Shown here in pieces: positions 25,516 through 34,657 of a DNA stretch of 64,000 bases (within the stretch, counting starts at the first letter, position 1; every line of letters starts with the position of its first letter). The notes under the pieces are model-generated. The model did not search any database and was not told where the DNA came from. It saw only the letters and a list, made by a program, of their open reading frames with translations. Both the position numbers and the translations under genes were made by a program. The DNA lies in contig AP028876.1 in NCBI GenBank assembly GCA_036323355.1, positions 2,790,001 through 2,854,000 of the forward strand, read 5' to 3'. This DNA is from Gottschalkiaceae bacterium SANA (GTDB lineage Bacteria > Bacillota > Clostridia > Tissierellales > GPF-1).

Positions 25516-26914
25516 AACTTTACAGCGCCAACTCAAATGGGAATTCAGCATATTTATGATCCTTTTGATGGTAGAAATCTTTCTAGCCATCCTCTTTAGC
25601 CTTTCTTATAACACAATTTTTCACGCAGATACGCTCTTGAACTTTGATGAAATCTATCAAGATGTTGTCGAATTTGGACCCGAAGAGGCTTTTCGGATCA
25701 ACAACTTACCCGAGGGTGTCGAGATCGAAATTATCAATGACAACAATCAAATTGTTGATCAATACAACAGCAAACGGCGGCCCGGATATAAGTACTCTCA
25801 AAAGGAAATCAACATGTTTCTAAATAATCATTATTTAGATATTTATGCCCATTATCCCGAAGATGACAGTCAAGAATTTGTTTTATTCTTTGTGCCGAAT
25901 GCAGATCCTTCCGCTTCCTTCGATGTAATATTTTTTAGCGTCGGATTCTTTTTGTTGCTCGTATTTTTAACCATTCATGTTATCTCGCAGCGTCTGGGCT
26001 ATAAGTTTCTAGCTCCACTCAATGCCTTGATGCATGGGGTTCGAACCATTCAAAGTGGTGATTATGACGCAGAGATTGAATTTATCAGCAACTCTGAATT
26101 CGATCAAGTGCGTGACGCAATCAATGACTTATCGAGTAATCTCTCTAAAGAGATACTCAAGCGAAAAGAAGTAGAAGCCTCTCGTAATCAGTTGATTGTC
26201 GATATTTCCCACGACCTAAAGACACCTTTGACCAATGTTATTGGCTATAGCGAGATACTTTTGAGAAATTTGAACCAAGCACCTCATCATGATCAGCAAC
26301 ACAATGAAATGAAACGATATCTTGAAATTATCTCAAAGAACGGAAAGCAGGCCAACTACCTCTTGCAAGACTTGGCGGAGCTTTCTCAACTACAAGCGCC
26401 TAATCTTAGAATTGCGTGCAAATCTATTGATCTGCCCGAGTTCTTACGAGAATTTGCCATCAGTTGCATCCCAGAACTGGAAGAAGCTGGCTTCCAATAC
26501 GTCTTTGAGATTCCAGAAGAAGAGATTGCTTGTGAAATTGATGAACGAAAACTGCGCAGAGCCTTCCAGAACTTAGTCGACAATGCCATTAAGTATAATA
26601 CGGAAGGAACCGAACTTAAGATCAGACTACTTGAAGATGAAAAAAATGTTCGTCTGGTGTTCCAAGATGACGGAATCGGTATTCCGCATGCCTACCAAGC
26701 CGATATCTTCGAGCCCTTCATCCGTGCCGATCAAGATCGAAATCGGTCAACCGGAGGCAGCGGACTTGGATTAGCTATCACAAAGAAGATCATCGAGAAG
26801 CATGGAGGCAAGATTTCACTCTACTCGGACCCTTCTGGTTCTACCTTTTCCATTCTTCTTTCGAAAAAATGTAATTGTGATTTGGAAATCGATAAAATTG
26901 AAATCGAACGATAA
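25508..26914 (+). CDS. Membrane sensor histidine kinase
   Basis: About 468 aa. TM1 (about 12-35), a small extracellular domain of about 120 residues, TM2 (about 152-175), HAMP, then HisKA with the phospho-His in VDISHDLKTPLTNVIGY and HATPase (FQNLVDNAIKYNTEG, DDGIGIP, GGSGLGLAITKKI). The true start is probably GTG 25508, overlapping the regulator stop; the longer frame to 25436 lies inside the regulator gene. The ligand is unknown; no transporter or resistance gene is adjacent to hint at it. Confidence 0.92.
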   Translation: MTKTLQRQLKWEFSIFMILLMVEIFLAILFSLSYNTIFHADTLLNFDEIYQDVVEFGPEEAFRINNLPEGVEIEIINDNNQIVDQYNSKRRPGYKYSQKEINMFLNNHYLDIYAHYPEDDSQEFVLFFVPNADPSASFDVIFFSVGFFLLLVFLTIHVISQRLGYKFLAPLNALMHGVRTIQSGDYDAEIEFISNSEFDQVRDAINDLSSNLSKEILKRKEVEASRNQLIVDISHDLKTPLTNVIGYSEILLRNLNQAPHHDQQHNEMKRYLEIISKNGKQANYLLQDLAELSQLQAPNLRIACKSIDLPEFLREFAISCIPELEEAGFQYVFEIPEEEIACEIDERKLRRAFQNLVDNAIKYNTEGTELKIRLLEDEKNVRLVFQDDGIGIPHAYQADIFEPFIRADQDRNRSTGGSGLGLAITKKIIEKHGGKISLYSDPSGSTFSILLSKKCNCDLEIDKIEIER

Positions 26915-26957
26915 AAGAAGCACCCACCGCTATGAACCTGCGGTGGGTGCTTCTTTT
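26913..26957. terminator. Bidirectional terminator between the sensor kinase and recD2
   Basis: AAAAGAAGCACCCACCGC (26913-26930) pairs perfectly with 26940-26957, leaving a 9-nt loop. Confidence 0.92.
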
Positions 26958-29178
26958 AATCCATTAAATACTCGGCTGCCTTCTGCAATTTTTGCTTTAA
27001 ACCTGAATATCTTTTTTCCGTTTGATTGTTTTGAATCATACGCTCCAAAACCCGCGTCTGCCCGACCAAAACCACAAGCTGCTTGGCACGCGTAATGGCT
27101 GTATAGATTAGATTCCTAGTCTCTAACATTGGCGGCAAACTCGACAGTGGAATGACCACCACTGGGAATTCACTTCCTTGGCTCTTATGGATGGTGATGG
27201 CATAGGCCAACGTAATTTCCTCTAATTGGTTGTATTCATAGAGGATTTCCTTCTCTTCGTCAAAAAGCACGGTCACTTGCTTGTCTTTCACATTAACCCC
27301 GGTAATTCGACCAAAATCTCCATTAAACACGCCCTCACCTTGACCGGAATACACGCCATCAACCTTCCGCTTCCACTCAACTTGATAATTATTCCTGGTT
27401 TGCATCACCCGATCCCCAAGGCGAAAGGTGATTGTCCCCAACTCAATTTCCGGTTTATTGGCACCCGTTGGATTCATAGCCGCCTGCAGCGCTTCATTAA
27501 GAGGCAATACCCCCACACCGCGTTTTCGAGTTGCCGTCAACACCTGGATCTCTTGATAAGGATCAAACCCCTTCCATTTTGGCAAACGATTGACAACCAG
27601 ATCCACAACAGTATTCAGTACCTGATCATGATTCTCTCGAATAAAGAAGAAATCCTTCTCCTTTTGATTCATCTCTGGTTCCATTCCCTGATTGATTTTA
27701 TGGGCATTGACAACGATCATGCTTTCTTGCGCCTGTCGAAAGACTTCTGTCAATCGAACCACCGGCACAACCCCGCTCTCAATCACATCACGAAGCACAT
27801 TGCCAGCCCCCACAGAAGGCAATTGATCCACATCGCCGACCAAAATCACCTGGGCTTCCGGCGGCACCGCCCGCAAAAGATAATAAAACAACAAAATATC
27901 GATCATGCTAGCCTCATCGATGATAATCAAGTCCCCTTCTAAGGGATTGTCTTCATCTCGACCAAAATTAAGTCCTTCTCCCCCCTCAGATCGGCCATAC
28001 TCCAGCAATCGATGAATCGTTTTGGATTCCCGTCCCGTCGCTTCGGCCATCCGTTTGGCAGCCCGTCCTGTGGGTGCTGCCAATAGAATATCCAAGTCAT
28101 GATCTTCCGCAAGATCCAAAATGGTATTAATTGTTGTCGTCTTTCCCGTACCCGGACCCCCGGTAATCACCGTTACCGCAGATGTTAAGGCCGTATGAAT
28201 CGCTTTCTGCTGGGTCAATGCCAGATCTATTTTTTTCTGATCCTGAACCGACTGAATACGAGCCTTCAGCATCTCCTCATCACGGTCTATGTTTTTTGTC
28301 GCAAGGGTAATCAAGGCCTGAGCACTAAAGGCTTCCGCTGCAAAATAGGCCGGCAGATACACCTGATCCTCTTCACCACCCGCTACCACCTTCAATTCCC
28401 GATTCGCTGCCATTTCAAGAATCGTATTTTCAATAGGCAGAATCTCAGCCCCCAAAAGTCGCTTGGCTTGGCGCACAAGCATATTTTTTGGCGCGTAGGT
28501 ATGCCCCTGATTGGTCAATTGTTCCAGGGAGTAAAGAACCCCTGCATGAATTCGAAAAGATGAATTGGGATCAATGCCCAGGCTTGTTGCAATCCGGTCA
28601 GCCTTAACAAAGCCAATTCCTTTCACATCTTTTGCCAGCATATAAGGATTGTTCTTTACCTTTTTTACAGCGTCATTTCCGTATGCTTTATAGATCTTCA
28701 AGCAATTGGCAACACCTATCCCGTAATTCTGTAAGAACAACATGATTTCACGAATTCCCCGCTGTTCCTGGAAGGCGGTCGCTATGGTTTCCGCTTTCTT
28801 GTGACCAATACCATCGACTGATTTCAATCGCTCTGGATTGTATTGCAAGATATCCAAGGTCTCTTCGCCGAAGGCGTCCACAATCCGCTTTGCTGTCTTT
28901 GTTCCAATTCCCGGAATCAAACCCGATCCCAAATATTTGAGGATCCCATCGACATCCGTAGGCGGAACTTCCTCGTAATGATCAACCCGCAATTGCTCGC
29001 CGAATTTGGGATGCTTGATCATATCGCCTGATACGCGAATTGGCATTTCTTCTTTCAAAAAGGGAAAAGTGCCCACGATGGTGAAGTAGGTATCGTCGGT
29101 CTCTAAAACAGCGACAGTATATCCTGTCTCCTCGTTTCGATAAATGATTTCTATGATTTCTCCTGTACGCTCGATCAT
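26956..29178 (-). CDS. recD2: RecD-like ATP-dependent DNA helicase
   Basis: 740 aa, SF1B 5'-3' helicase of the RecD2 type, which works without RecBC. An N-terminal OB-like region and helix-hairpin-helix motifs (about 90-190; GIGTKTAKRIVDAFG, VDGIGHKKAET) precede the helicase core with Walker A GGPGTGKTTT, DEASM, GDVDQLPSVGAGNVL and the C-terminal AYAITIHKSQGSEFP motif. Acts in DNA repair and fork stability in Bacillus and Deinococcus. It has no gene partner here. Confidence 0.95.
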   Translation of the reverse strand: MIERTGEIIEIIYRNEETGYTVAVLETDDTYFTIVGTFPFLKEEMPIRVSGDMIKHPKFGEQLRVDHYEEVPPTDVDGILKYLGSGLIPGIGTKTAKRIVDAFGEETLDILQYNPERLKSVDGIGHKKAETIATAFQEQRGIREIMLFLQNYGIGVANCLKIYKAYGNDAVKKVKNNPYMLAKDVKGIGFVKADRIATSLGIDPNSSFRIHAGVLYSLEQLTNQGHTYAPKNMLVRQAKRLLGAEILPIENTILEMAANRELKVVAGGEEDQVYLPAYFAAEAFSAQALITLATKNIDRDEEMLKARIQSVQDQKKIDLALTQQKAIHTALTSAVTVITGGPGTGKTTTINTILDLAEDHDLDILLAAPTGRAAKRMAEATGRESKTIHRLLEYGRSEGGEGLNFGRDEDNPLEGDLIIIDEASMIDILLFYYLLRAVPPEAQVILVGDVDQLPSVGAGNVLRDVIESGVVPVVRLTEVFRQAQESMIVVNAHKINQGMEPEMNQKEKDFFFIRENHDQVLNTVVDLVVNRLPKWKGFDPYQEIQVLTATRKRGVGVLPLNEALQAAMNPTGANKPEIELGTITFRLGDRVMQTRNNYQVEWKRKVDGVYSGQGEGVFNGDFGRITGVNVKDKQVTVLFDEEKEILYEYNQLEEITLAYAITIHKSQGSEFPVVVIPLSSLPPMLETRNLIYTAITRAKQLVVLVGQTRVLERMIQNNQTEKRYSGLKQKLQKAAEYLMD

Positions 29179-29223
29179 CTAGTCGTCTCCCTTCATCTTT
29201 CTCTATTATACCAAAGGGACACA

Positions 29224-29252
29224 TAAAAAAAAGAGCGGCTTCCCGCTCTTAT
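29224..29252 (-). terminator. Terminator of the zinc-ribbon protein gene
   Basis: AAGAGCGG-CTTC-CCGCTCTT stem near 29231-29250, with eight T on the minus strand. Confidence 0.85.
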
Positions 29253-29761
29253 TCATCCTTCTGATCTACTTTGCCAAGATTCACATAGGTCGGTCTTTTT
29301 TCTTTGCTTTGTTGATCCTCTTTCGATTTGTCCTCTTGCGTAAAGGTCTGTGAATAAGTTTGCCGAATGATCTCCAGCTTTGCACCACAATTTTGACAAA
29401 ATTTTGCATCCTCAGGATTACGTGCTCCACATGAGAAACAATATCCTTCCCCTTGAACTTCTTCTTGTCCTAGGGAAGCCTTCAAACCTCGAATTTCATC
29501 ATTTATTTTGTCGATTTGTCTAAGTTCAGATTCAAAGGCAGCCAGATCGATATTTTCTTTCTTGGCTTGAAGAACAAACTTTTTCCCAATATCCCGTTCC
29601 ACCCGTTTAATCTCAGCTTCAAGCTGACGAATCTGATACTTAAGACGCGAATCGCTCATCTTTTCTTCCGCAACACGCCCAACATCACCCAATGCATCTC
29701 CTGCAGTATCTACAATTTCTTTAATGTTTTGACCTAAACGATCGAAAAATTGTCTTGCCAT
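29249..29761 (-). CDS. Coiled-coil protein with C-terminal zinc ribbon
   Basis: 170 aa. Residues 1-100 form long charged helices, including about 35-80 with heptad-like pattern. A double-CxxC zinc ribbon (CFSCGARNPEDAKFCQNCG, about 107-125) follows, then a charged tail. Such proteins are common in Firmicutes and have no assigned role; the ribbon resembles the zinc_ribbon_2 type. It has its own promoter region and terminator, between recD2 and an AEC transporter. Confidence 0.8.
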   Translation of the reverse strand: MARQFFDRLGQNIKEIVDTAGDALGDVGRVAEEKMSDSRLKYQIRQLEAEIKRVERDIGKKFVLQAKKENIDLAAFESELRQIDKINDEIRGLKASLGQEEVQGEGYCFSCGARNPEDAKFCQNCGAKLEIIRQTYSQTFTQEDKSKEDQQSKEKRPTYVNLGKVDQKDE

Positions 29762-29823
29762 GATTTTCCCTCCGAATTATCCAACTTCATCATTATTATA
29801 CCACAAAAAATCAAAATCAAATC

Positions 29824-30750
29824 CTAACTCAATAGTAATACCAATAGCGGAATGCTTACCACGGATAACAAGGTTGTTAAAAATACCGTCTGACTCGACA
29901 ACTGATAATCCGCATCATAAAGCTGTGCAAAGATCGCGCCATTTGCAGCAGCTGGCATACCGGCCATCACAACAGGAATTCCCAAGGTCAAGCCACCAAA
30001 TCCAAATTGCTTCAAAACAAAATATGTCAGAAGTGGCATCCACACCATACGCAGAAAACTTGTCAGCCACAGCAACCGATTCTTAGCCATTTCTCGAATC
30101 GAAGAACCATGAAGCATGGCACCTACCGTCAACATGGCAAGGGGCGTTGTCAATCCACCAATCTGCTCAAAAACCATATCTATGGGTTGAGGCTTGTCGA
30201 TGGAAAATAAAAAACAAATCAAACCAATGGCCAAAGCAATGAGATTCGGGTTGGTCAACATTGTTTTTATCTGAAAATGATTGCCCTCCTTTTGATGCTT
30301 GCTTAACATAAAAATCCCGATGGTATACAGAAAAACATTAAACCAGATATTATAAATTGCCGCGTAAAACAATCCTTCCTGTCCGTATACGGCTTGTATA
30401 ACTGGATATCCCATGAATCCAACATTGGCAAAAATCAAAGCAAAACCATGCACCCCTTCCTGACGCGGCTTTACATGAATCATCTTCATATAGGCCCAAG
30501 CCATAAGCGTCGCTAGTAGATAATAACCCAATCCACTCACTAGGATCATTGATGCATTCCTCATCATCACCGGATCATAGGTAAAGTTCAGTGCGCTGAT
30601 GATCAATGCGGGTAAGGTGACATTACCAATAAACCGGGATAGACGTTTCACCATCCCATCATCGAAAATATGAATTCGTACCAGGAAGAACCCCAAAATT
30701 ATTTCCAAAAACAATACAATTACTGCATAAAACACATTCGTTAACTCCAT
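29824..30750 (-). CDS. AEC family transporter (auxin efflux carrier type)
   Basis: 308 aa with about ten membrane helices in two five-helix repeats. The family is recognised by the N-terminal half LSRFIGNVTLPALIISAL (conserved Asn-x-x-x-Pro in the first repeat) and the C-terminal GIPVVMAGMPAAANGAIFA. Bacterial members export or take up carboxylates such as malate or malonate; the substrate cannot be told. It has its own promoter (30778-30806) and lies downstream of the flavoprotein unit. Confidence 0.88.
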   Translation of the reverse strand: MELTNVFYAVIVLFLEIILGFFLVRIHIFDDGMVKRLSRFIGNVTLPALIISALNFTYDPVMMRNASMILVSGLGYYLLATLMAWAYMKMIHVKPRQEGVHGFALIFANVGFMGYPVIQAVYGQEGLFYAAIYNIWFNVFLYTIGIFMLSKHQKEGNHFQIKTMLTNPNLIALAIGLICFLFSIDKPQPIDMVFEQIGGLTTPLAMLTVGAMLHGSSIREMAKNRLLWLTSFLRMVWMPLLTYFVLKQFGFGGLTLGIPVVMAGMPAAANGAIFAQLYDADYQLSSQTVFLTTLLSVVSIPLLVLLLS

Positions 30751-30777
30751 GAATCCTCCCTAAAAATCTGATACCCC

Positions 30778-30806
30778 ACTTTACCAAGGAAAAGTCATGG
30801 TGTCAA
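30778..30806 (-). promoter_or_regulatory. Promoter of the AEC transporter gene
   Basis: Minus-strand TTGACA (30806-30801), 17-nt spacer, TAAAGT (30783-30778). GGGAGG follows before the start codon. Confidence 0.75.
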
Positions 30807-30838
30807 TTAAAAAAAGACCCGATTTCTCGGGTCTTCTT
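30807..30838 (-). terminator. Terminator of the flavoprotein gene
   Basis: AAGACCCGA-TTTC-TCGGGTCTT stem, with seven T on the minus strand. Confidence 0.9.
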
Positions 30839-30839
30839 C

Positions 30840-32477
30840 CTACTTTTGATCGGCTACAATACTTTCGCCTGCAATCTTTCCAAACACAGAGATATCAGTC
30901 AAGGCGTTTCCACCCAGTCTGTTATTTCCATGAATACCACCAACAATCTCTCCAGCCGCATAAAGCCCTGGAATAATTACGTCGTCAGCTGTTTTAACAC
31001 GGGTTTCCGTATCGATCAACAAACCGCCCATGGTATGATGGGCCGCTGGAACCACTTTCTCAATGTAGAAAGGTCCTTTGTCGATTGCTGCCATTTTTGC
31101 ATTTCGATTCCACTCGGTATCCGCTTCTTTTGAATCCATACCACCTTCATAAGCTGCTGCGAAACCATTATAATCCGCAATAGTCTGCAACAATCCCGCT
31201 TCATCAATACCAAAGAATGCAGCCGCTTCTTCCAATGTATCTGCTTTCACCAATACACCATCTGCAAGCAATTGATCATACTCTTTGCCGTAGATCTCAA
31301 GGGTACGTGCTTCTGTCAGAATCTCTTGGTCCCAAACCATGTAACCGTATCGGTCTGATTGAGAAAGGATGGCCGCAGAAACAAAGTCACGACGGTCATT
31401 TTCGTTGATGAAACGTTTACCTTCAATATTAACCATCGGTGCGCCGTACATTCTTGTATCTGCTACAAAAGATATCTTACCTGTTGTTGGGAAGCAGAAT
31501 GGATAGGTTTGAATCCACTCCATATGTGTTGTTCCCGCACCCAAGGCTTCTGCCATTACGATTCCATCACCATTGTGTCCCGGTGCATTGGTCGTATTGA
31601 TGCTTTCATCCAATTCCGGACGATATTTTACGCGAATCTCAGGGTTGCCTGCAAATCCACCAGAAGCCAAAATTACGCCAAATTCACCATTGAATGTCAA
31701 GCTTTGACCCGCTTTATTTTCAGCTACAACGCCTGTAACACGTCCAGTTTCATCCGTTACCAAGTCTGTTGCCTTCGTATTCATCTTGAATACAACGCCC
31801 AGCTCTTGAGCCTTCAAGTACTCTGCCATCACCAACTGACTTCCGATTCCGCCTTCAACAACGATGGCACGAGCAACTGTATGCCCACCAAAGTGCTTTT
31901 GGAAATCATCCATAAATTTAACACCAACATCATCACGCAACCACTCTGCCATCGGCAATGCATTTTCTGCCAATACATGGGTCAATTCCATCAGATTGGT
32001 TCGATCGCCACCGGCTACAGTGTCTTCCGTATACAATTCAATTGAATCTTTGATGCCTTGTTTTGCCTGTACCCAGTTTTCTGGAATATCCATGCCGGCA
32101 CCTGACCAACTAGTATTTCCGCCAACAATATTTTCCTGCTCCAAAACAACAACTTTCGCTCCGTTTTCAGCGGCAGATATTGCTGCTGTTAATCCAGCTC
32201 CACCAGCTCCAACAACCACAACGTCATAGCCTTGCCTTGTTTCTGTTTCTTCAACAACTTCAATTTCCGGAATAACCATTAATCCCGATTCATCTACAAC
32301 AATTGAAGCACTTGAATCTGCATCTGCTTCTGCTTCTTCTGTTACCGCTTCCTCTACTGCCTCGGTGCTATCATTTGCTTGTGCTTCCGCAACTGCCGCT
32401 TCTTCCGTCGAAGAAGAACAAGCTGTGAACGTTACAAGCATCATGCCAATCAAAATTAGTGCCAACAGTTTCTTCAT
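30840..32477 (-). CDS. FAD-dependent fumarate-reductase/urocanate-reductase-like lipoprotein
   Basis: 545 aa. A lipoprotein signal ends in LVTFTAC (Cys20), so the protein is tethered outside the membrane. A low-complexity acidic linker precedes the flavocytochrome-c/FrdA-like domain: FAD motif VVVGAGGAGLTAAISAAENG, ENIVGGNTSWSGAG, substrate-site Arg in NENDRRDF, His in HHTMGG and Arg in GNNRLGGNAL. It should reduce an external enoate (fumarate, urocanate or a similar electron acceptor). There is no FMN-binding or cytochrome domain, so the electron donor must be another protein. It is controlled by the adjacent MarR gene, as judged by a shared operator-like site. Confidence 0.88.
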   Translation of the reverse strand: MKKLLALILIGMMLVTFTACSSSTEEAAVAEAQANDSTEAVEEAVTEEAEADADSSASIVVDESGLMVIPEIEVVEETETRQGYDVVVVGAGGAGLTAAISAAENGAKVVVLEQENIVGGNTSWSGAGMDIPENWVQAKQGIKDSIELYTEDTVAGGDRTNLMELTHVLAENALPMAEWLRDDVGVKFMDDFQKHFGGHTVARAIVVEGGIGSQLVMAEYLKAQELGVVFKMNTKATDLVTDETGRVTGVVAENKAGQSLTFNGEFGVILASGGFAGNPEIRVKYRPELDESINTTNAPGHNGDGIVMAEALGAGTTHMEWIQTYPFCFPTTGKISFVADTRMYGAPMVNIEGKRFINENDRRDFVSAAILSQSDRYGYMVWDQEILTEARTLEIYGKEYDQLLADGVLVKADTLEEAAAFFGIDEAGLLQTIADYNGFAAAYEGGMDSKEADTEWNRNAKMAAIDKGPFYIEKVVPAAHHTMGGLLIDTETRVKTADDVIIPGLYAAGEIVGGIHGNNRLGGNALTDISVFGKIAGESIVADQK

Positions 32478-32504
32478 GACTACTCCCCTATTTGTTCAGT
32501 TTTT

Positions 32505-32518
32505 GTTTGACGTCAAAC
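32505..32518. promoter_or_regulatory. Palindromic operator candidate for the flavoprotein gene
   Basis: A perfect 14-bp palindrome GTTTGACGTCAAAC, about 11 bp downstream of the flavoprotein -10. A related TTGGCGTCAA lies at 33124-33133 in the marR promoter. Confidence 0.65.
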
Positions 32519-32528
32519 TTCAAATCCT

Positions 32529-32557
32529 ATTATAGTTTCTCATCAAACCAATTGCAA
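32529..32557 (-). promoter_or_regulatory. Promoter of the flavoprotein gene
   Basis: Minus-strand TTGCAA (32557-32552), 17-nt spacer, TATAAT (32534-32529), directly followed by the palindromic operator. Confidence 0.75.
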
Positions 32558-32605
32558 GGGTTTTGTTATTTTTTTAGCAATAAAGTTTTGCCACCAACTA
32601 TATCC

Positions 32606-32641
32606 GTAAAAAAAGACTTTATCGGGTTTCCGATAAAGCCT
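32606..32641 (-). terminator. Terminator overlapping the marR 3' end
   Basis: CTTTATCGG (32617-32625) pairs with CCGATAAAG (32630-32638), loop GTTT. T run follows on the minus strand; the stem includes the stop codon region. Confidence 0.85.
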
Positions 32642-33077
32642 TATAAAAACTCTTATTCATTTTCTTGAGCAAGCGCAATAATTCCAAACGCTCTTGAGGC
32701 TCAAATTCCCCATAGGCAATGTCGATCAACCGTGTAGAAATATTGAAAAACGGCTCCTTAAGAGCCAATCCACGTTCTGTTAATTCAATATAGGTAACGC
32801 GTCGATCTTCACTTGATTTAACTTTTTTAACATACCCTTCTTTTTCGATTCGATTAACCAGAGACGTGATTGTTGATTTATCGCGTCGAGTCAATTTCGC
32901 AATCTCTTTCATCTGCATGGGACCTTCCTTCTCCAATAAAACAGAAAGTATCGTTCCATGGGATGGATCAATCCCTTCAACGCCTTCTTCTTCCAAAAGC
33001 TTTTGAATGACTTGTTGACTATTTTTTCTTGTTCGACTGATATATCCAATAATATAATCCGTAACCTCTCTATGCAA
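32619..33077 (-). CDS. MarR family transcriptional regulator
   Basis: About 152 aa, winged-helix MarR fold: helices around GPMQMKEIAKLTRRDKSTITSLVNRIEKEGYV and the wing KSSEDRRVTYIELTERG. The longest frame begins at ATG 33101, but that codon lies at or before the predicted transcription start and has no ribosome site. TTG 33077 is 7 nt after AAAGGAGG and is preferred. It probably represses its own promoter and the adjacent flavoprotein gene, in response to an unknown small molecule. Confidence 0.88.
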   Translation of the reverse strand: MHREVTDYIIGYISRTRKNSQQVIQKLLEEEGVEGIDPSHGTILSVLLEKEGPMQMKEIAKLTRRDKSTITSLVNRIEKEGYVKKVKSSEDRRVTYIELTERGLALKEPFFNISTRLIDIAYGEFEPQERLELLRLLKKMNKSFYKALSETR

Positions 33078-33104
33078 TTCATCGCCTCCTTTCTCTTTCA
33101 TTTA

Positions 33105-33133
33105 AGAATACCACAGGCCGGTATTGGCGTCAA
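33105..33133 (-). promoter_or_regulatory. Promoter of the marR gene with overlapping operator half
   Basis: Minus-strand TTGACG (33133-33128), 17-nt spacer, TATTCT (33110-33105). The -35 lies inside TTGACGCCAA, similar to the flavoprotein operator. Confidence 0.7.
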
Positions 33134-33177
33134 AAAAACAAGCCGGCTGTGCAAGCACATAACCGACTTGTTTCATT
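33134..33177 (-). terminator. Terminator of metK
   Basis: AACAAG-TCGG...GTGC stem with GCACAGCCGGCTTGTT, including G-T pairs and a small bulge. Seven T follow on the minus strand. Confidence 0.8.
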
Positions 33178-33185
33178 TTCAAACG

Positions 33186-34370
33186 CTAGGCCAATCCAGC
33201 TTCTTCTCTTAATGTTTCTGCAAGATCAGTCGCTTCCCAAGGTAGATCCAAATCCGTCCGTCCAAAATGTCCGTAAGCTGCTGTTTGTTTATAAATCGGA
33301 CGTCGAAGTCGAAGGTTTTCAATAATCTTTGCCGGGCGCAGATCAAAATATTTTTGCACAAGCGCTTCAATTTTTTCTTCTTCAATTTTCGCCGTTCCAA
33401 AGGTATCCACAAAGATCGAAACCGGTTGAGCAACACCAATGGCATAAGCCAATTGTACTTCGCATTTATCCGCCAAGCCTGCAGCAACCACGTTTTTTGC
33501 CACATAGCGCGCCGCATATGCTGCCGAACGGTCTACCTTGGTACAATCCTTGCCAGAAAAAGCACCGCCACCATGACGCGCGTATCCACCATAGGTGTCG
33601 ACGATAATTTTTCGACCAGTTAAACCAGCATCCCCTTTGGGTCCGCCAACAACGAATCGACCCGTCGGATTGATCAAAAATCGTGTTTGTTCATCAATCA
33701 ATTCAGCTGGAACAACCGGCAATACAACCTTCTCAATTATATCTTTTTCAATTTGATCATGTTCTACAATCGGTGAATGTTGAGAAGAAATTACAACTGT
33801 ATCCACACGTACCGGCGTATTGTCATGATATTCAATGGTAACCTGCGTTTTCCCATCGGGACGCAAATAGGCCAAGCTGCCATCTTTTCTTACTGCCGCT
33901 AAACGAAGTGCCAGTTTATGTGCCAATGAAATTGGCAATGGCATTAATTCTTCTGTTTCATTACAAGCGTAGCCAAACATTAATCCCTGATCGCCTGCCC
34001 CGAAATCGACTTCCGAAGAACCCGCTTCTTTCTTTTCTAATGAATTATTCACACCCAAAGCAATGTCTGAAGATTGCTCGTCAATAGCAACCAGAACACC
34101 ACAGGTATCACAGTCAAATCCATATTTCGCACGATCATAGCCAATCTCGCGAACCGTTTCACGAACGACTTTTTGAACATCTACATAGTGATTGGTTGTG
34201 ATTTCGCCACTAACCAATACCAAGCCCGTTGTTACCGACGTTTCGCAGGCTACGCGCGCCATAGGATCATGTTTCATAATTTCGTCTAGAATCGCATCAG
34301 AGATTTGATCACAGATCTTATCTGGATGTCCTTCAGTGACAGACTCTGAAGTAAAAAGCCATTTTCTCAT
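33186..34370 (-). CDS. metK: S-adenosylmethionine synthetase
   Basis: 394 aa, usual length. It makes SAM from methionine and ATP. Visible motifs: [20 protein letters not shown] at the N-terminus, [12 protein letters not shown] (ATP site), and [19 protein letters not shown] (P-loop-like). AGGAGG precedes ATG 34370. The mRNA leader carries a SAM-I riboswitch, so the gene is turned off by its own product. Confidence 0.98.
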   Translation of the reverse strand: MRKWLFTSESVTEGHPDKICDQISDAILDEIMKHDPMARVACETSVTTGLVLVSGEITTNHYVDVQKVVRETVREIGYDRAKYGFDCDTCGVLVAIDEQSSDIALGVNNSLEKKEAGSSEVDFGAGDQGLMFGYACNETEELMPLPISLAHKLALRLAAVRKDGSLAYLRPDGKTQVTIEYHDNTPVRVDTVVISSQHSPIVEHDQIEKDIIEKVVLPVVPAELIDEQTRFLINPTGRFVVGGPKGDAGLTGRKIIVDTYGGYARHGGGAFSGKDCTKVDRSAAYAARYVAKNVVAAGLADKCEVQLAYAIGVAQPVSIFVDTFGTAKIEEEKIEALVQKYFDLRPAKIIENLRLRRPIYKQTAAYGHFGRTDLDLPWEATDLAETLREEAGLA

Positions 34371-34410
34371 TTTATTTCCTCCTGATTGATCTGAACCTAT
34401 CTACAGACAC

Positions 34411-34560
34411 AAAAAAAACCCCATAGGAAAGAGGTGTATTCCTCCTTCTAAGAGGTTTGCGCCTCCTCATCTTGCAACGTTACCGCTGCGGAATTAGCAC
34501 CTAAATAAATAGGTTGCTGGACTTCATCGGGCCGGTTCCCTCCATCTCTCTTGATAAGGT
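34411..34560 (-). ncRNA. SAM-I (S-box) riboswitch with terminator, upstream of metK
   Basis: On the minus strand, P1 CCTTATC (34559-34553) pairs with GATGAGG (34471-34465). The conserved core is AAGAGAGATGGAGGGA, then GGCCC(G)ATGAAGTCC-GCAACC, then GGTGCTAATTCC and AACGTTGC. The expression platform is a terminator: AAACCTC/GGGGTTT plus GAAGGAGG/CCTCTTTC (34415-34461), followed by T8 (34418-34411). SAM binding should favour the terminator. Confidence 0.95.
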
Positions 34561-34633
34561 TCAGTTTCATTATTTTCACAGTTCACCTTATCACTTTCCA
34601 GGAAAGCTGTCAATCATTCAAGACTTTTATTAA

Positions 34634-34657
34634 AGAAAAGGCGCATTCATGCGCCTA
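34634..34657 (-). terminator. Terminator at the end of the 255-aa lipoprotein gene
   Basis: AGGCGCA-TGAA-TGCGCCT stem (about 34640-34657) followed by TTTTC on the minus strand. It overlaps the stop codon. Confidence 0.8.

Noticed and set aside
27226-27942. 238-aa open frame on the plus strand opposite recD2
   Set aside because: It is antisense to a well-conserved helicase, has no ribosome site and a composition typical of a reversed coding strand.
31359-32045. 228-aa open frame on the plus strand opposite the flavoprotein gene
   Set aside because: Antisense shadow of a clear FAD enzyme; Cys-rich because of reverse-complemented codons; no promoter or ribosome site.
33078-33101. ATG 33101 as start of the MarR gene
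   Set aside because: It lies at or upstream of the start point predicted from the -10 at 33105-33110 and has no ribosome site; TTG 33077 has AAAGGAGG at 7 nt.
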